NCBI RefSeq assembly: GCF_900169785.1
Contig: NZ_FWER01000002.1
Coordinates: 74,225-138,224 of the forward strand
DNA: 64,000 bases
Origin: Rhizobium sullae
GTDB lineage: Bacteria; Pseudomonadota; Alphaproteobacteria; Rhizobiales; Rhizobiaceae
Direction: 5' to 3'
A program made the translations under genes and the position numbers. The notes under the pieces were generated by a model, which was not told the DNA's origin, made no database searches, and worked only from the letters and a program-made list of their open reading frames with translations. Positions within the stretch are counted from its first letter, which is position 1. The number at the start of each line of letters is the position of its first letter. Positions 36,671 through 47,467 of the stretch are shown in pieces.

Positions 36671-36937
36671 ATGATGGAAATTCGGTGGACGATTTTGGTG
36701 GCTGCACTCGCGTTATCTGGCTGCTCCAGCGGCTCCGAAGGAATTGAGCCGATACGCGGGAGCATCACATATGGCGGCCAGCCACAGGCCCGACTTAGCA
36801 AATCGCCGCCCGGCTCCGTTCTTCCCCACCAGTTTATCGACCCGACCGGCCGATGGGTGGAGGAGACCTACATCATTCAGGCAGACAGAAGCCTCAAGCT
36901 CGTCAGACGACGTGATGTGGTCGACAGCGCCGACTGA
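36671..36937 (+). CDS. Small lipoprotein
   Basis: An 88-residue protein with a lipoprotein signal ending in ALSGC (Cys at about residue 18). The mature part is basic with Pro/Gly (IRGSITYGGQPQARLSKSPP) and no recognised domain. The Asp-free positions after the Cys (SSGSEG) suggest outer-membrane sorting. A terminator follows. The ribosome site is weak (AAGG). Confidence 0.65.
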   Translation: MMEIRWTILVAALALSGCSSGSEGIEPIRGSITYGGQPQARLSKSPPGSVLPHQFIDPTGRWVEETYIIQADRSLKLVRRRDVVDSAD

Positions 36938-36954
36938 GCAGCCAGTGATCCTCA

Positions 36955-36993
36955 AGGAAGGGCCGGCCCCCGCAGGAAGCCGGCCTCCTTTTC
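36955..36993 (+). terminator. Terminator after the small lipoprotein
   Basis: AAGGAAGGGCCGGC pairs with GCCGGCCTCCTT around an 11-base loop; TTTC follows on the plus strand. It may also serve the minus-strand gene ending at 37006. Confidence 0.7.
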
Positions 36994-37005
36994 GACAGCG
37001 CCCCG

Positions 37006-37314
37006 TTACTTGTTGCCGCACAATTCAGCCGTATCAGTCTGGTCGTCACCGCGGCCAGGAGAGGTCCGTGCCTTGTCGTACGCAGAGCAATTGCTTTCCA
37101 TGGAGCCACCTGGCGTCGTGGTTATGCTGCCGGTTGGATTGGGATCAACCCTGGCAGGCGGATTGTTATCTTGGCCAAAGGGGTAGTCTTCCGCTTCGGG
37201 CACCATTGGCGGCGAAGTCGTTGAGCCGGCCGGGGCGCCCTGGCTCTGGGCATAGGAAACCGATGTTGCCATGCCAAGGGCCAAAATCGATGCTGCTAAA
37301 AGTTTCATACGCAT
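37006..37314 (-). CDS. Small exported protein
   Basis: A 102-residue protein with signal peptide (MRMKLLAASILALGMATSVSYA). The mature part is Pro/Ser/Thr-rich (TTSPPMVPEAEDYPFGQDNN) with an NPTGSITTTPGG segment and two cysteines near the C-terminus. Low-complexity composition and export suggest a periplasmic or surface protein; no family known to me. GGAGG precedes the ATG at 37314. Confidence 0.7.
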   Translation of the reverse strand: MRMKLLAASILALGMATSVSYAQSQGAPAGSTTSPPMVPEAEDYPFGQDNNPPARVDPNPTGSITTTPGGSMESNCSAYDKARTSPGRGDDQTDTAELCGNK

Positions 37315-37495
37315 AGGGTCCTCCAGTGTTGCGTGGGTGACGGAGGCTAACCCTGAGGGGGACGGACTTGTTCCGGAAAAAACCGGCATAACGCGATAAC
37401 AGATCATCACGGTTTCGCGAGCGGCCGGTTTTCTTCCGGCTTTGCTCCATGACGAGGTCATGGTCAAGTTTTGACTGAGATTTCAAGGGGATAAA

Positions 37496-37572
<77 letters not shown>

Positions 37573-37663
37573 ACCTGCCGAAACGGCTTGTTTCGTTTAG
37601 TTTTTCGCGGCGTCCAATGCAAGCGGAAAAAGCCGTTCTCCGCGCAAAAAGCCGATATCCCAC

Positions 37664-38329
37664 TCAGGCTCCGACGATTCCGATTCCGCTGCCGCCGATT
37701 GTCTTCACGGTCCATGCCTCGTAGTCCGCGATCGTGAAATGCGGCGTTTCGAAGGGTGTGGCATGTGTTGCGGTAATGACGGTGACATCGGCTCCTGCAC
37801 CTTCTCCTGCAAGTATGCCCGCAACCGCATCTTCGAAGACCAGGCAGCGCTTTGGATCGACTCCCAGGCGGCTGGCGCCGAGCAGATAGCATTCCGGGCT
37901 GGGTTTGCCTGCCGAAACCTCCTCGCCGGTGACGATGACCTTCGGCATCGGGATGCCGGCGGCAGCCATGCGGCGCTTGGCGAGTTCGATCGGGGCCGAC
38001 GTGACAATCGCCCACCTATCGAAGGGAATGTTGTTTAGAAAGCGGATTGCGCCGGGGATCTGTATGATACCTTCGACATCTTCCATTTCCTCGGCCAGCA
38101 GCTTATCCGCCTCGTATTTCGGATCCACACCGGGGAGCGCCAGCTGACGGATGACGTCGCTGGCGCGGATGCCGTGTATCGTCTTCAGGAAGACTTCCGG
38201 CTCGAGGCCGTGATCCTTTGCCCATTCGCTCCATACGCGCTCGACGACCGCTATGGAGTTGAGCAGCGTGCCATCCATGTCGAAGAGGAACGCATCATAG
38301 GCTTTGCCGGGTACATTGGGAGAAGACAC
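37664..38329 (-). CDS. HAD-family sugar phosphatase-like hydrolase
   Basis: A 221-residue haloacid dehalogenase-fold phosphatase. Motif I is FDMDGTLLNS, motif II VTSAP, motif III Lys in SAGKPSPE, motif IV VFEDAVAGILAG. The alpha-helical cap (C1) is of the beta-phosphoglucomutase/sugar phosphatase type. Likely acts on a small sugar phosphate or phosphoglycolate; substrate unknown. It ends about 90 bases before the tRNA-Pro gene on the same strand. Confidence 0.85.
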   Translation of the reverse strand: MSSPNVPGKAYDAFLFDMDGTLLNSIAVVERVWSEWAKDHGLEPEVFLKTIHGIRASDVIRQLALPGVDPKYEADKLLAEEMEDVEGIIQIPGAIRFLNNIPFDRWAIVTSAPIELAKRRMAAAGIPMPKVIVTGEEVSAGKPSPECYLLGASRLGVDPKRCLVFEDAVAGILAGEGAGADVTVITATHATPFETPHFTIADYEAWTVKTIGGSGIGIVGA

Positions 38330-38574
38330 AGGGAATTCCTTGCGAAATGGACTTTGGAAGCAGAAAGGCGGACGCAGATCAGGATTGTCCCTTCTGTTTC
38401 TCCTGACGGTTCTCGTCGCACGAGTCCGCTCATGCGATCCTCTCTACACAGATGCCGGCAGCTTTGCCAAGGTCAGTGCAGAGGCAGCAGCAGGCGGCGG
38501 TGACCTTTTCCGGAACAACGGACCCGTGGGGGCGTTTTTTTATCAAGGCTGGGTAAGGAAAGGAGGTTTGTCCT

Positions 38575-38889
38575 ATGCGCAAGACCATGCTGGCCACGAC
38601 CGCCGCCGTGCTGACGGCCTGCTCCGCTGCCTTCGCGCAGGGTACGGTTGTCATCGACCCCGCCCCTACGGGTTCCATCGTGTTGCCGGGCGAAGTTCGC
38701 ACCTATGTGATGGAGCAGCAGGTGCCTTCTATCGTCTATGAGGGCGATGTCGTCGTCGGAACGACACTTCCGGAAACGGTCGAAATCCATGAGGTCCCGA
38801 ATGTCGACGGCTATGCTTATACCGTCGTGAACAATCGCAGAGTGATCGTCGAACCTCAGACGCACCGCGTCATTGAAATCCTCGAGTGA
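38575..38889 (+). CDS. Exported DUF1236 protein
   Basis: A 104-residue protein with a signal peptide (MRKTMLATTAAVLTACSAAFA). The mature part has the DUF1236 pattern VEIHEVPNVDGYAYTVVNNRRVIVEPQTHRVIEIL. DUF1236 is a periplasmic domain of unknown function, frequent in Rhizobiales. AAGGAGG precedes the ATG. The gene lies between the HAD gene and merR and faces the latter. Confidence 0.82.
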   Translation: MRKTMLATTAAVLTACSAAFAQGTVVIDPAPTGSIVLPGEVRTYVMEQQVPSIVYEGDVVVGTTLPETVEIHEVPNVDGYAYTVVNNRRVIVEPQTHRVIEILE

Positions 38890-38943
38890 TCGGATCAGGC
38901 GTGAATCCGCCCGCTCGCGGAGGCGAGGCTCGAACGCAATCTT

Positions 38944-39480
38944 CTACCGCACTTGATCCAGGAGGCGCTTGCATTCCAGAAGATCGTAGAGCGCCTCCTG
39001 CAGAAGTGCCCTGTCCTCCTTGCTGACGCTCGATTTGCCGATCGAGACTTCCGCCTGATCGTCGTCGCCGGCAACGAAATTGAAGAAGCGGCGGGTAATC
39101 GGCGGCTTGGCGCGGCCGACCAATTGATCCTCCTCCGCAATGCCGACGCGCGGCTCACCCGGAGCGCTGTCCCTGCCACCCGAGGCAAGTGCCTCGACGC
39201 TGGCAAGATCACCCTGCGCAACAGCGACGACGAACTTGTTGCCGTTGGTCTTCAAGAGCTTCTGAACGCCCTTGATCGTATAGCCGTGGTCGTAAAGAAG
39301 ATGCCGGATGCCCTTCAGCAGATCCACGTCTTCCGGCCGGTAATAGCGGCGCCCGCCGCCCCTCTTCATCGGCTTTATCTGCGGAAAGCGTGTTTCCCAG
39401 AAACGCAGAACGTGTTGCGGCAGATCGAGGTCGTCAGCGACTTCGCTGATTGTTCGGAAAGCATCGGGGCTCTTGTCCAA
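38944..39480 (-). CDS. MerR family transcriptional regulator
   Basis: A 178-residue protein with a MerR-type winged [33 protein letters not shown] followed by the [19 protein letters not shown] wing. The C-terminal part has no metal-binding cysteines, so it is not a metal sensor. It forms the conserved end of the merR-ihfA-fabH-plsX block. Its targets are not known. Confidence 0.88.
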   Translation of the reverse strand: MDKSPDAFRTISEVADDLDLPQHVLRFWETRFPQIKPMKRGGGRRYYRPEDVDLLKGIRHLLYDHGYTIKGVQKLLKTNGNKFVVAVAQGDLASVEALASGGRDSAPGEPRVGIAEEDQLVGRAKPPITRRFFNFVAGDDDQAEVSIGKSSVSKEDRALLQEALYDLLECKRLLDQVR

Positions 39481-39661
39481 GGTCGTACTCCCTACGCGAT
39501 CACCGGCGGCGGTTCAAACCGCGACTCATCATATTTCAACGGTTTGCGGCGTCGAATTCAAGTCACGTCTTCGCATAGCCCACAAGTCGGAAGCGCGATT
39601 GAAGAAAAAATGATCGGGAGATAGCAATCAGGGACAGGTGTAAACCTATCTCTTTGCATCC

Positions 39662-40000
39662 TTACATGGCCGGATTTGCGGGCTTCTGCTTGACCTTGCG
39701 CAACGTATGCGCCTTGAGAATACGGGTCTTCAGGACATTCGAAGCCTTGAAGGTCATTACCCGACGGGGCGAGATCGGCACTTCTTCGCCCGTCTTGGGA
39801 TTGCGGCCGATCCGCTCGTTCTTATCGCGGACCTGGAAGGTGGCGAAGGAGGAAAGCTTGACGGTTTCGCCACGGACGATCGCATTGCAGATTTCGTCGA
39901 GCACGGTCTCTACGAGTTCGGCAGATTCGGTCCTGGAGAGACCGACCTTCCGGAAAACCGATTCCGCCAGGTCTGCTCGCGTCACTGTCTTTCCGGTCAT
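39662..40000 (-). CDS. ihfA: Integration host factor subunit alpha
   Basis: A 112-residue IHF-alpha, a sequence-specific DNA-bending protein working with IHF-beta. Core: [39 protein letters not shown], and the DNA-intercalating arm [17 protein letters not shown]. Its C-terminal extension ([15 protein letters not shown]) is longer than in E. coli, usual in rhizobia. Next to merR and fabH as in other alphaproteobacteria. Confidence 0.93.
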   Translation of the reverse strand: MTGKTVTRADLAESVFRKVGLSRTESAELVETVLDEICNAIVRGETVKLSSFATFQVRDKNERIGRNPKTGEEVPISPRRVMTFKASNVLKTRILKAHTLRKVKQKPANPAM

Positions 40001-40111
40001 GGTCTCCCCGCCAATTCTACAAAATATTTTTTAAAAGCGAGCAAAGACTATTTGTCTTGCGCCTTACGGTCAAGCTCTTGTTCGTCGCCAGTTTTTTGCG
40101 ATTCTTCGCCG

Positions 40112-41083
40112 TCACCAGCGCAGCAGCATGGCACCCCAAGTGAAGCCGCCGCCCATCGCCTCCAGCATCACCAGATCGCCCTTCTTGATGCGTCCGTCGC
40201 CTGCGGCAGTGGCAAGTGCGAGCGGGATCGAGGCGGCTGATGTGTTGCCGTGCAGGTCGACGGTGATGACGACCTTCTCGGGAGCGATATGCAGCTTCTT
40301 GGCGGAGCCGTCGATGATACGGCGGTTCGCCTGGTGCGGCACGAGCCAGTCGAGGTCTTCGGCGGTCGTTCCCGTCGAATCGAACGCGGCCTGGATCACG
40401 TCGGTGATCATGCCGACGGCATATTTGAAGACCTCGCGGCCTTCCATGCGCAGCTTGCCGACGGTGCCGGTGGTGGACGGGCCGCCATCGACGAAGAGTT
40501 TCTCCTTGTGCGATCCATCGGAGCGAAGATGCGCCGTCAGGATGCCGCGGTCAGCCGTCGTTCCTTCACCTTCGGCAGCCTCGAGCACAATCGCGCCGGC
40601 ACCGTCGCCGAAGAGCACGCAGGTCGTGCGGTCGTTCCAATCAAGGATGCGGGAGAAGGTTTCCGCGCCGATCACGAGGGCACGCTTGGCAAGGCCGCCG
40701 CGGATATAGGCGTCCGCCGTCGTCACGGCATAGACGAAACCGGTGCAGACGGCCTGAACGTCGAAAGCAAAGCCGTGGTGCATGCCGAGGCGGTTCTGAA
40801 TATTGACCGCCGTCGCCGGGAAGGTGTTGTCGGGCGTTGAGGTGGCGCAGATGATGAGATCGATATCGGCAGACGTCAGGCCGGCCTTGTCGAGCGCCGC
40901 ACGCGCAGCCTGCTCGCCGAGCGAGGACGTCGTTTCGCCGTCGCCTGCGATGTATCGCTGGCGGATGCCGGTGCGCTGGACGATCCACTCGTCCGACGTA
41001 TCGACGACATCTTCCATCTCGCGATTGGTCATTACGCGCTTCGGGAGTGCGGCTCCGAACCCGCGAACCACTGAACGGATCAT
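40112..41083 (-). CDS. fabH: Beta-ketoacyl-ACP synthase III
   Basis: A 323-residue thiolase-fold enzyme that condenses acetyl-CoA with malonyl-ACP to start fatty acid synthesis. The catalytic triad is present: Cys in [10 protein letters not shown], His in [10 protein letters not shown] and Asn in [13 protein letters not shown]. The ATG at 41083 begins the conserved [14 protein letters not shown]; the longer frame overlaps plsX. It lies 19 bases after plsX. Confidence 0.95.
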   Translation of the reverse strand: MIRSVVRGFGAALPKRVMTNREMEDVVDTSDEWIVQRTGIRQRYIAGDGETTSSLGEQAARAALDKAGLTSADIDLIICATSTPDNTFPATAVNIQNRLGMHHGFAFDVQAVCTGFVYAVTTADAYIRGGLAKRALVIGAETFSRILDWNDRTTCVLFGDGAGAIVLEAAEGEGTTADRGILTAHLRSDGSHKEKLFVDGGPSTTGTVGKLRMEGREVFKYAVGMITDVIQAAFDSTGTTAEDLDWLVPHQANRRIIDGSAKKLHIAPEKVVITVDLHGNTSAASIPLALATAAGDGRIKKGDLVMLEAMGGGFTWGAMLLRW

Positions 41084-41102
41084 TCTGCTAAAACCCTGTC
41101 GC

Positions 41103-42149
41103 TCATGCAGCTTCCGGCCCCATCGGGGGCAGCCGCTTGGCATGATATTTCTTGAGATCGTTTTCTATTTTCTGATTAAGGCCATTCTTGGCCATGTCAT
41201 AGCCGACCTCGATGGCTGCGGCGATGCCGTCTGCATCGGCGCCGCCATGGCTCTTGATGACGATGCCGTTGAGACCAAGGAATACGCCGCCATTGACCTT
41301 GCTAGGGTCCATCTTTTCGCGAAGCATGTCGAAGGCGCTCTTGGCGAAGAGATAGCCGATCCTAGCAAGTAGCGTGCGCGACATCGCGGCACGCAGGTAT
41401 TCGGCGATCTGCTTTGCCGTACCTTCTGCCGCCTTCAGGGCGATATTGCCCGAGAAACCTTCGGTCACGACGACATCGACGGTGCCCTTGCCGATGTCAT
41501 TGCCTTCGACGAAACCGGAATATTCGAGCGAATCGATATGGGCCTCGCGAAGCAGCCGGCCTGCCTCCTTGACCTCCTCCTGGCCCTTCACCTCTTCGAC
41601 GCCGACGTTCAGCAAGCCCACCGTCGGACGTTCGAGTTCGAAAAGCGCGCGCGCCATCGCACCGCCCATCAGAGCGAAATCCATCAACTGCTGAGAATCA
41701 GCGCCGATCGTGGCGCCGACATCGAGAACGATGCTCTCGCCCCGAAGCGTCGGCCAGATGGCCGCAATCGCCGGGCGCTCGATATTGGCCATCGTGCGCA
41801 GACAGAACTTTGCCATGGCCATCAGCGCGCCGGTATTTCCCGCGGAAACGGCGACATCGGCGTCGCCCTTCTTCACGGCCTCGATGGAGCGCCACATGGT
41901 GGAAACATAGCGGCCGCGGCGCAGCGCCTGGCTCGGCTTCTCGTCCATGCGAACGGCAAGTTCGCAATCGTGGAAGACAGACTTTTCCCTGACCTTCGGA
42001 AACTTGGCGAGAACCGGATCGCACTGCTCTTTCAGTCCAAAAAAGACGAAGGAGATATCCGGATGCCTTTCCAAAGCTTTCGCGGCACCGGGGATGACAA
42101 CTTGGGGACCAAAGTCGCCACCCATGAGGTCGAGAGATATTCTTATCAC
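41103..42149 (-). CDS. plsX: Phosphate acyltransferase PlsX
   Basis: A 348-residue enzyme making acyl-phosphate from acyl-ACP for phospholipid synthesis. N-terminus [14 protein letters not shown] with the ALxxDGMGGD-like phosphate-binding start, [31 protein letters not shown] and [14 protein letters not shown] are conserved. Peripheral inner-membrane protein. First in the plsX-fabH-ihfA-merR run, downstream of DUF177. Confidence 0.95.
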   Translation of the reverse strand: MIRISLDLMGGDFGPQVVIPGAAKALERHPDISFVFFGLKEQCDPVLAKFPKVREKSVFHDCELAVRMDEKPSQALRRGRYVSTMWRSIEAVKKGDADVAVSAGNTGALMAMAKFCLRTMANIERPAIAAIWPTLRGESIVLDVGATIGADSQQLMDFALMGGAMARALFELERPTVGLLNVGVEEVKGQEEVKEAGRLLREAHIDSLEYSGFVEGNDIGKGTVDVVVTEGFSGNIALKAAEGTAKQIAEYLRAAMSRTLLARIGYLFAKSAFDMLREKMDPSKVNGGVFLGLNGIVIKSHGGADADGIAAAIEVGYDMAKNGLNQKIENDLKKYHAKRLPPMGPEAA

Positions 42150-42254
42150 GCGTCCCTGATCCTTTTCTTTCGCCTGAGGGGAGCGAAAATTTCGGCCAAA
42201 ATACCGGTTTTCCTATCGCTTACAACTGAATTGTATCAAATACTCAACGGGTTT

Positions 42255-42809
42255 TCAGTCCTTCTTCCAATCCTTGAGCACCGCAAAGGCAGAAGGCTTC
42301 TTGTCGTTTTCGCCGGTATCCTCGATATGGCCGGTAAACTCGACACCCTGCTTGCGGGGATAGGGATCGATCGCCAGCGCGGCGAATTCCATCACCACCT
42401 CACCCGCGTCGATCGTGTCGCCGCAGAAGGTCTCCGGCAGGTCCGGCCCGTCGGGATCGAGAATCATTTCGCCGGCCTCGCTGGCCGGAGGTCGGGCGAG
42501 TTTCGAATTTTCGGGCACGAATATCTGATCGAACTGCTCGTCAATATCAGCCGGCACCGGCTCGAGCGTCACCACGCAGGCCTGAACGATCTTTGCCTGT
42601 ACCCTGCCCTTCACGCGGATGCCATCCTTCTTCCAGCGATTGATCTGCAGGTCCGCACGCAGATCGTCGACGGACAGGACGTTCCAGTTTTCGGCAAGCG
42701 CCTTCCGCTCCTTCTCGTCCGCTTCGAGATGCACCTCGACGGGGTTCGCGGAGATATGGCCGACCTTGACGAGGTAAGAAAACGGAATGTCGTCGTTGCG
42801 GTGCTTCAT
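42255..42809 (-). CDS. DUF177 (YceD) protein
   Basis: A 184-residue protein of the DUF177/YceD family, best linked to 23S rRNA accumulation and large-subunit biogenesis. Visible: CVVTLEPVPADIDEQFDQIFVP and DTIDAGEVVMEFAALAIDPYPR. The rpmF gene usually found beside it is not here. An AAGGAGGACGCC ribosome site gives the ATG at 42809. It lies ten bases after the chaperone gene, so is cotranscribed. Confidence 0.87.
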   Translation of the reverse strand: MKHRNDDIPFSYLVKVGHISANPVEVHLEADEKERKALAENWNVLSVDDLRADLQINRWKKDGIRVKGRVQAKIVQACVVTLEPVPADIDEQFDQIFVPENSKLARPPASEAGEMILDPDGPDLPETFCGDTIDAGEVVMEFAALAIDPYPRKQGVEFTGHIEDTGENDKKPSAFAVLKDWKKD

Positions 42810-42819
42810 GGCGTCCTCC

Positions 42820-43353
42820 TTACGCTGTTTGTGGCAGCGTCGCTGAGCCGGTGGCGATCCGGTCTTCGGACTGGGCCGACAGGTCGGCTTCGGCATCAAA
42901 CATCCAGTTGGCAAGCCTTGCCATATCGTAAGCGCCGGCGGCTTGCGGATGGATGTTGCGGTTAAGGGCTGCGGCAAGGGCCGCGCGGTCGCCGGCATCC
43001 ATTGCCGCCGAATAGGATTCGAGCCGTCCATAGAACATGCCGGCAAGCTTCTTCATGCGTTTCGGCACACCATTGTCGCTGATGCCGAGTTCGCGGATCG
43101 AATGGTCGATATCCTCAAAGAAGGCATCGACGATCTCCTGGGCGATTTCCTGTCCGCTGGTTCCGGAAGAGCGTGTGCGGCGGAAGAAGAGGATCATCAC
43201 CAGCGACAGCATCTCGAAGCGGCCCATCACGGTGTCCGGAACATGCATGGTCTCATAGAATTCCGGCATGCGGGCTGCTGCGGTCAGTACCGAATACTGC
43301 CGCTCGACGATCACCTGATTATTGTTTTTCTTGCGAAAGAGCCCGAGGATCAT
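42820..43353 (-). CDS. Ubiquinol-cytochrome c chaperone (CBP3-like)
   Basis: A 177-residue protein of the ubiquinol-cytochrome C chaperone family, which assists cytochrome b or bc1 assembly. Seen: AAARMPEFYETMHVPDTVMGRFEMLSL in the N-terminal half (entered as a conserved block), then FFEDIDHSIRELGISDNGVPKRMKKLAGMFYGR, diagnostic of the family. The ATG at 43353 follows GGAAGAAACA. Divergent from bamE. Confidence 0.85.
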   Translation of the reverse strand: MILGLFRKKNNNQVIVERQYSVLTAAARMPEFYETMHVPDTVMGRFEMLSLVMILFFRRTRSSGTSGQEIAQEIVDAFFEDIDHSIRELGISDNGVPKRMKKLAGMFYGRLESYSAAMDAGDRAALAAALNRNIHPQAAGAYDMARLANWMFDAEADLSAQSEDRIATGSATLPQTA

Positions 43354-43598
43354 TGTTTCTTCCGGAAAAGCCTCATTCTTCACGCGGAGTTGCGTGGGTC
43401 GTGTTGCATGATTTCGAAAGCTGGTTTACCGAAGCAGGCGCGAATTGCAATGCCGAAGGTGGCCACTTTCGGGACAGTGCCCTCGTCGGTTCGATCTCGG
43501 GGAATTGGGAGTATTCGACCCCGGAAAGGCCACAAAGGTTTTGCATCAGCGGTGATTGCAGGGCCGAGAAGTTGCCTATCGATACCTCAAGGGAGTAG

Positions 43599-44123
43599 AT
43601 GTCGTTGAAGAAACGGTATTTCAAGTCTGATATAAAATTCTTCAGCAGCGCAGCCATTGCCATCATGATTGCCTCAGCAAGCCTCACAGGTTGCCAAACG
43701 GGAACAGTGCTCAACGGCGGCTATATCGTCGACGACCAATCCCTCAATCTCGTTCCGGAAGGCTCGAGCCGCGAACAGGTGCTCCTGTCGCTCGGCACGC
43801 CTTCGACGACGGCAACGTTCGACACCGAGGTCTTCTATTACATCTCACAGAAGCGCACTCGCGCCGTCGCCTTCCAGAAACTGAAGGTTGTCGATCAGAG
43901 CGTGCTTGCGATCTACTTCGACAAGGACGGTGTCGTCGCGCGCCGCGCAAACTACACGCTCCAGGACGGCAAGGTCTTCGATTCGGTCTCGCGCGTGACC
44001 CCAACCGGTGGCCGCGAACTGACCTTCCTGCAGCAGGTTCTGGCAGGCGGCGCAGGCGGCGCAGCAAAGAGCCTTTTCGGAACGCCTTCAGGCAACCCAC
44101 AGAATCCTGCAAGTATCCGGTAA
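43599..44123 (+). CDS. bamE: Outer membrane assembly lipoprotein BamE
   Basis: A 174-residue lipoprotein (lipobox LTGC) of the SmpA/OmlA family, part of the BAM complex that inserts outer-membrane beta barrels. The domain reads VPEGSSREQVLLSLGTPSTTATF, FYYISQKRTRAVAF and VVARRANYTLQDG. The C-terminal tail (GGAGGAAKSLFG) is longer than in E. coli, usual in rhizobia. AAGGGAG precedes the ATG. Confidence 0.9.
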   Translation: MSLKKRYFKSDIKFFSSAAIAIMIASASLTGCQTGTVLNGGYIVDDQSLNLVPEGSSREQVLLSLGTPSTTATFDTEVFYYISQKRTRAVAFQKLKVVDQSVLAIYFDKDGVVARRANYTLQDGKVFDSVSRVTPTGGRELTFLQQVLAGGAGGAAKSLFGTPSGNPQNPASIR

Positions 44124-44138
44124 ATATCCGACTCAACA

Positions 44139-44175
44139 AAGAAACCCGCCGGAGCGATCCGGCGGGTTTCTTCTT
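44139..44175. terminator. Bidirectional terminator between bamE and hppA
   Basis: GAAACCCGCCGGA-GCGA-TCCGGCGGGTTTC is a 13-bp perfect stem with a four-base loop; TTCTTTG follows on the plus strand and TTTGTTG on the minus. It ends both converging genes. Confidence 0.93.
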
Positions 44176-44192
44176 TGTCTCTATGCGTTCGA

Positions 44193-46328
44193 TCAGGCTA
44201 GGACGGCCAAGAGCAGCAAGGCGACGATATTGGTGATCTTGATAGCCGGATTGACGGCCGGACCTGCGGTATCCTTATAAGGATCGCCGACCGTGTCGCC
44301 GGTGACGGAAGCCTTGTGTGCGTCCGAACCCTTCATGTGGCGGATGCCGTCCTTGTCGACGAAGCCGTCCTCGAAGGATTTCTTCGCGTTGTCCCATGCA
44401 CCGCCGCCGGACGTCATCGAGATGGCGACGAACAGGCCGTTGATGATGACGCCGAGGAGCGACGCGCCGAGTGCGGCGAAGGCCGAGGCCTTGGAGCCGG
44501 AGACCAGCAGAACACCGAAGTAGACGACGATCGGCGCCAGGACCGGCAACAGCGAGGGGATGATCATCTCGCGGATTGCGGCCTTGGTCAGAAGGTCGAC
44601 GGCCTTACCGTAGTCCGGCTTTTCCGTGCCCTGCATGATGCCCGGCTTTTCCTTGAACTGACGGCGCACTTCCTCGACGATCGCGCCGGCGGCGCGGCCG
44701 ACGGCCGTCATGGCGATACCACCGAAGAGGTAGGGAATGAGCCCACCGAAAATCAGTCCAGCCACCACATAGGGGTTGGAGAGATCGAATGAAATTTCCC
44801 CTATGCCGGCGAAGTAGGGAAACTTGTCGCCATTTGCCGCAAAATACTTGAGGTCATAGGAATAGGCCGCAAAGAGCACGAGAGCGCCAAGACCGGCAGA
44901 GCCGATCGCGTAGCCCTTGGTCACGGCCTTCGTCGTGTTGCCGACGGCGTCGAGCGCATCCGTCGATTTGCGGACTTCCGGCGGCAGATGGGACATTTCG
45001 GCAATGCCGCCGGCATTGTCGGTCACAGGACCGAAGGCATCGAGCGCGACGATCATCCCGGCAAGCCCGAGCATGGCGGTAACGGCGATGCCGGTGCCGA
45101 AGAGGCCGGCGAGCTGGTAGGTGCCGATAATGCCGCCCACGATGACGATCGCAGGCAGCGCCGTCGATTCCAGCGAGACCGCAAGGCCCTGGATGACGTT
45201 CGTGCCGTGGCCGGTCACGGATGCCTGGGCGATCGAATTGACCGGGCGCTTGTTGGTGCCGGTATAATATTCGGTGATGACGACAATGAGCGCCGTTACC
45301 AGGAGGCCGACGAGGCCGCAGAAGAAGAGATTGGTGCCCGTAATATCCGCACCGCCGGCCTGTCCGAGCGAACCCCAACCCACCGTCAACGATGTTGCGG
45401 CGCCGAGACCGATGATCGACAGGAGGCCGGTGACGACAAGGCCCTTATAGAGAGCGCCCATGATCGAGCCGTTGGTGCCGAGCTTGACGAAGAAGGTGCC
45501 GACGATCGACGTGAGGATGCAGGCGCCGCAGATTGCCAGCGGATAGATCATCGCCGATTGCAGGATCGGCGCGCCGGCAAAGAAGATCGAGGCGAGAACC
45601 ATGGTGGCGACGACGGAGACGGCATAGGTTTCGAAAAGGTCGGCAGCCATGCCAGCGCAGTCGCCGACATTGTCGCCGACGTTGTCCGCGATCGTCGCCG
45701 GATTGCGCGGATCGTCTTCCGGAATGCCTGCCTCGACCTTGCCGACGAGATCGCCGCCGACATCGGCACCCTTGGTAAAGATACCGCCGCCGAGACGGGC
45801 GAAGATCGAGATCAGCGAGGCACCGAAGCCGAGCGCGACAAGCGCATCGATGACTTCGCGCGCACCGCTTTCATGACCGAGCAAAATTGTCAGGATGAAA
45901 TAATAGATGGATACGCCGAGCAGCGCCAAACCGGCGACCAGCATGCCGGTGATGGCTCCGGATTTGAAGGCGATATCGAGGCCGGCCGAGAGGCTGTGCG
46001 ATGCGGCCTGCGCCGTGCGGACGTTGGCACGAACGGATACGTGCATGCCGATAAAGCCGGCGGCACCGGAAAGCACAGCGCCGATCAGAAAGCCGATGGC
46101 GGCCATGCCGGAGAGAAGCAGCCAGGCTGCAATGAAAACAACGATGCCGACGATCGCGATCGTCTTGTACTGGCGCATGAGATAGGCCTGCGCGCCTTCA
46201 CGGATATAACCCGCGATTTCCTGCATGCGGCTGTTTCCCTGATCGGCGGCCAGCACCGAACGGGTTGCCCAGATGGCATAAACCACCGAGAGCAGACCGC
46301 ATGCAATTACGCATAAAAGAATGATCAT
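44193..46328 (-). CDS. hppA: Proton-pumping pyrophosphatase, K+-independent
   Basis: A 711-residue integral membrane enzyme with about sixteen helices that hydrolyses pyrophosphate to pump protons. The substrate site includes [22 protein letters not shown] and [21 protein letters not shown], plus a third acidic motif [10 protein letters not shown] late in the protein. The selectivity position reads [17 protein letters not shown] with Lys where K+-dependent pumps have Ala, so it should not need potassium. In rhizobia such pumps sit in the inner membrane or in acidocalcisomes. Separated by 200 bases from nusB upstream. Confidence 0.95.
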   Translation of the reverse strand: MIILLCVIACGLLSVVYAIWATRSVLAADQGNSRMQEIAGYIREGAQAYLMRQYKTIAIVGIVVFIAAWLLLSGMAAIGFLIGAVLSGAAGFIGMHVSVRANVRTAQAASHSLSAGLDIAFKSGAITGMLVAGLALLGVSIYYFILTILLGHESGAREVIDALVALGFGASLISIFARLGGGIFTKGADVGGDLVGKVEAGIPEDDPRNPATIADNVGDNVGDCAGMAADLFETYAVSVVATMVLASIFFAGAPILQSAMIYPLAICGACILTSIVGTFFVKLGTNGSIMGALYKGLVVTGLLSIIGLGAATSLTVGWGSLGQAGGADITGTNLFFCGLVGLLVTALIVVITEYYTGTNKRPVNSIAQASVTGHGTNVIQGLAVSLESTALPAIVIVGGIIGTYQLAGLFGTGIAVTAMLGLAGMIVALDAFGPVTDNAGGIAEMSHLPPEVRKSTDALDAVGNTTKAVTKGYAIGSAGLGALVLFAAYSYDLKYFAANGDKFPYFAGIGEISFDLSNPYVVAGLIFGGLIPYLFGGIAMTAVGRAAGAIVEEVRRQFKEKPGIMQGTEKPDYGKAVDLLTKAAIREMIIPSLLPVLAPIVVYFGVLLVSGSKASAFAALGASLLGVIINGLFVAISMTSGGGAWDNAKKSFEDGFVDKDGIRHMKGSDAHKASVTGDTVGDPYKDTAGPAVNPAIKITNIVALLLLAVLA

Positions 46329-46461
46329 TTCGCTCTTTCCTCCAAAAGTGCCGGAGCACTCCTCCCTCCGGCCACGAACGCAGCCGAATCGTCTTCTCTC
46401 CACAGAAACGCTCTAGCTTTGCGTGCGGAGATTGCGGGGTGAGAAACAGGACGTCAAGACC

Positions 46462-46482
46462 GCAAGGGACGAAAACCCTTGC
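46462..46482. other. Hairpin between nusB and hppA
   Basis: GCAAGGG-ACGAAAA-CCCTTGC, a perfect 7-bp inverted repeat 45 bases after the nusB stop on the minus strand. No U-tract follows, so a terminator role is uncertain. Confidence 0.4.
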
Positions 46483-46526
46483 AGTGCAGCGTAAAGAGCG
46501 AAATGGTCCGATAGAGGACGGAAGGC

Positions 46527-47009
46527 CTACTTCTTCGTCTCGCCGCGCACCTGTTTGGCGATGCGGTCGAGAACGGCGTTGACGAGCTTCGGCTCGTCAT
46601 CCTCAAAGAAGGCCTGGGCGATCTCGACATATTCCGTTACGATCACGGCTACCGGCACGTCCTTGCGGTCGAGAAGTTCAAAGACGCCAGCGCGCAGGAT
46701 GGCCCGCACGGTGCTATCCAGGCGCGACAGCGCCCAGTCGTCCTGCAGGGCGGAGGCGATCAAAGGATCGAGACGAACCTGCTCGCGCACGACGCCCGAG
46801 ACGATGGAGCGGAACCACGAGGCATCGGCCTTGAGATAGGTTTCGCCGTCGATTTCCTGGCCGAGGCGATGCGCCTCGTATTCGGCGACGATTTCCAAGA
46901 CGCCGGTGCCGCCGATATCCATCTGGTAGAGCGCCTGAACGGCAGCCAGACGCGCAGCGCCGCGCTGGTTTGCAGTTTTCACCTGACGCTCCGGATTTTC
47001 ATTGCTCAT
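46527..47009 (-). CDS. nusB: Transcription antitermination factor NusB
   Basis: A 160-residue NusB, part of the rRNA antitermination complex binding boxA with S10. Conserved: [51 protein letters not shown] and [13 protein letters not shown]. The start overlaps the ribH stop by four bases (ATGA), so the two are translationally coupled. Confidence 0.95.
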   Translation of the reverse strand: MSNENPERQVKTANQRGAARLAAVQALYQMDIGGTGVLEIVAEYEAHRLGQEIDGETYLKADASWFRSIVSGVVREQVRLDPLIASALQDDWALSRLDSTVRAILRAGVFELLDRKDVPVAVIVTEYVEIAQAFFEDDEPKLVNAVLDRIAKQVRGETKK

Positions 47010-47467
47010 TCGTATGCACCCAGTTTCTTCTTCAGCTCAATCATCGTGAGAGCTGCGCGAGCGGCAAATCCGCCCTTGTCCTTCTCCGAGCGGCGGGCGC
47101 GTGCCCAGGCCTGCTCATCGTCTTCGACCGTCAGGATGCCGTTGCCTATGGCAAGGGATTCGCTGACGGCGAGATCCATCAGTGCGCGCGAGGATTCGTT
47201 CGACACGATGTCGAAGTGATAGGTCTCGCCGCGGATGACCATGCCGAGCGCGACATAGCCGTCATAATGCGTGCCGCCATTGTCGGCCCCATCGAGGGCC
47301 ATGGCAATCGTCGGCGGAATTTCCAAAGCGCCCGGAACGGTGACGACATCGTAGGTCGCGCCCGCTTCCTTGAGCGCAAAGGTGGCTCCTTCCAGAAGCG
47401 CGTCGGCCATGTCGTCGTAGAAGCGGGCTTCGACGATCAAAATATGGGGAGCGTTATCTCGCGCCAT
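47006..47467 (-). CDS. ribH: 6,7-dimethyl-8-ribityllumazine synthase
   Basis: A 153-residue lumazine synthase, the penultimate step of riboflavin synthesis. The substrate loop contains [26 protein letters not shown] with the catalytic His, and [15 protein letters not shown]. Rhizobial genomes often have two RibH types; this short one, linked to nusB, is the RibH1-like housekeeping copy by context. Normally just downstream of ribE; here three plus-strand genes come between. Confidence 0.95.
   Translation of the reverse strand: MARDNAPHILIVEARFYDDMADALLEGATFALKEAGATYDVVTVPGALEIPPTIAMALDGADNGGTHYDGYVALGMVIRGETYHFDIVSNESSRALMDLAVSESLAIGNGILTVEDDEQAWARARRSEKDKGGFAARAALTMIELKKKLGAYE

Noticed and set aside
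36453..36674. 73-codon frame before the small lipoprotein
   Set aside because: No domain or ribosome site, odd composition, and it overlaps the next start.
44988..46316. Long open frame antisense to hppA
   Set aside because: Highly charged shadow of a membrane protein gene, with no ribosome site or known domain.
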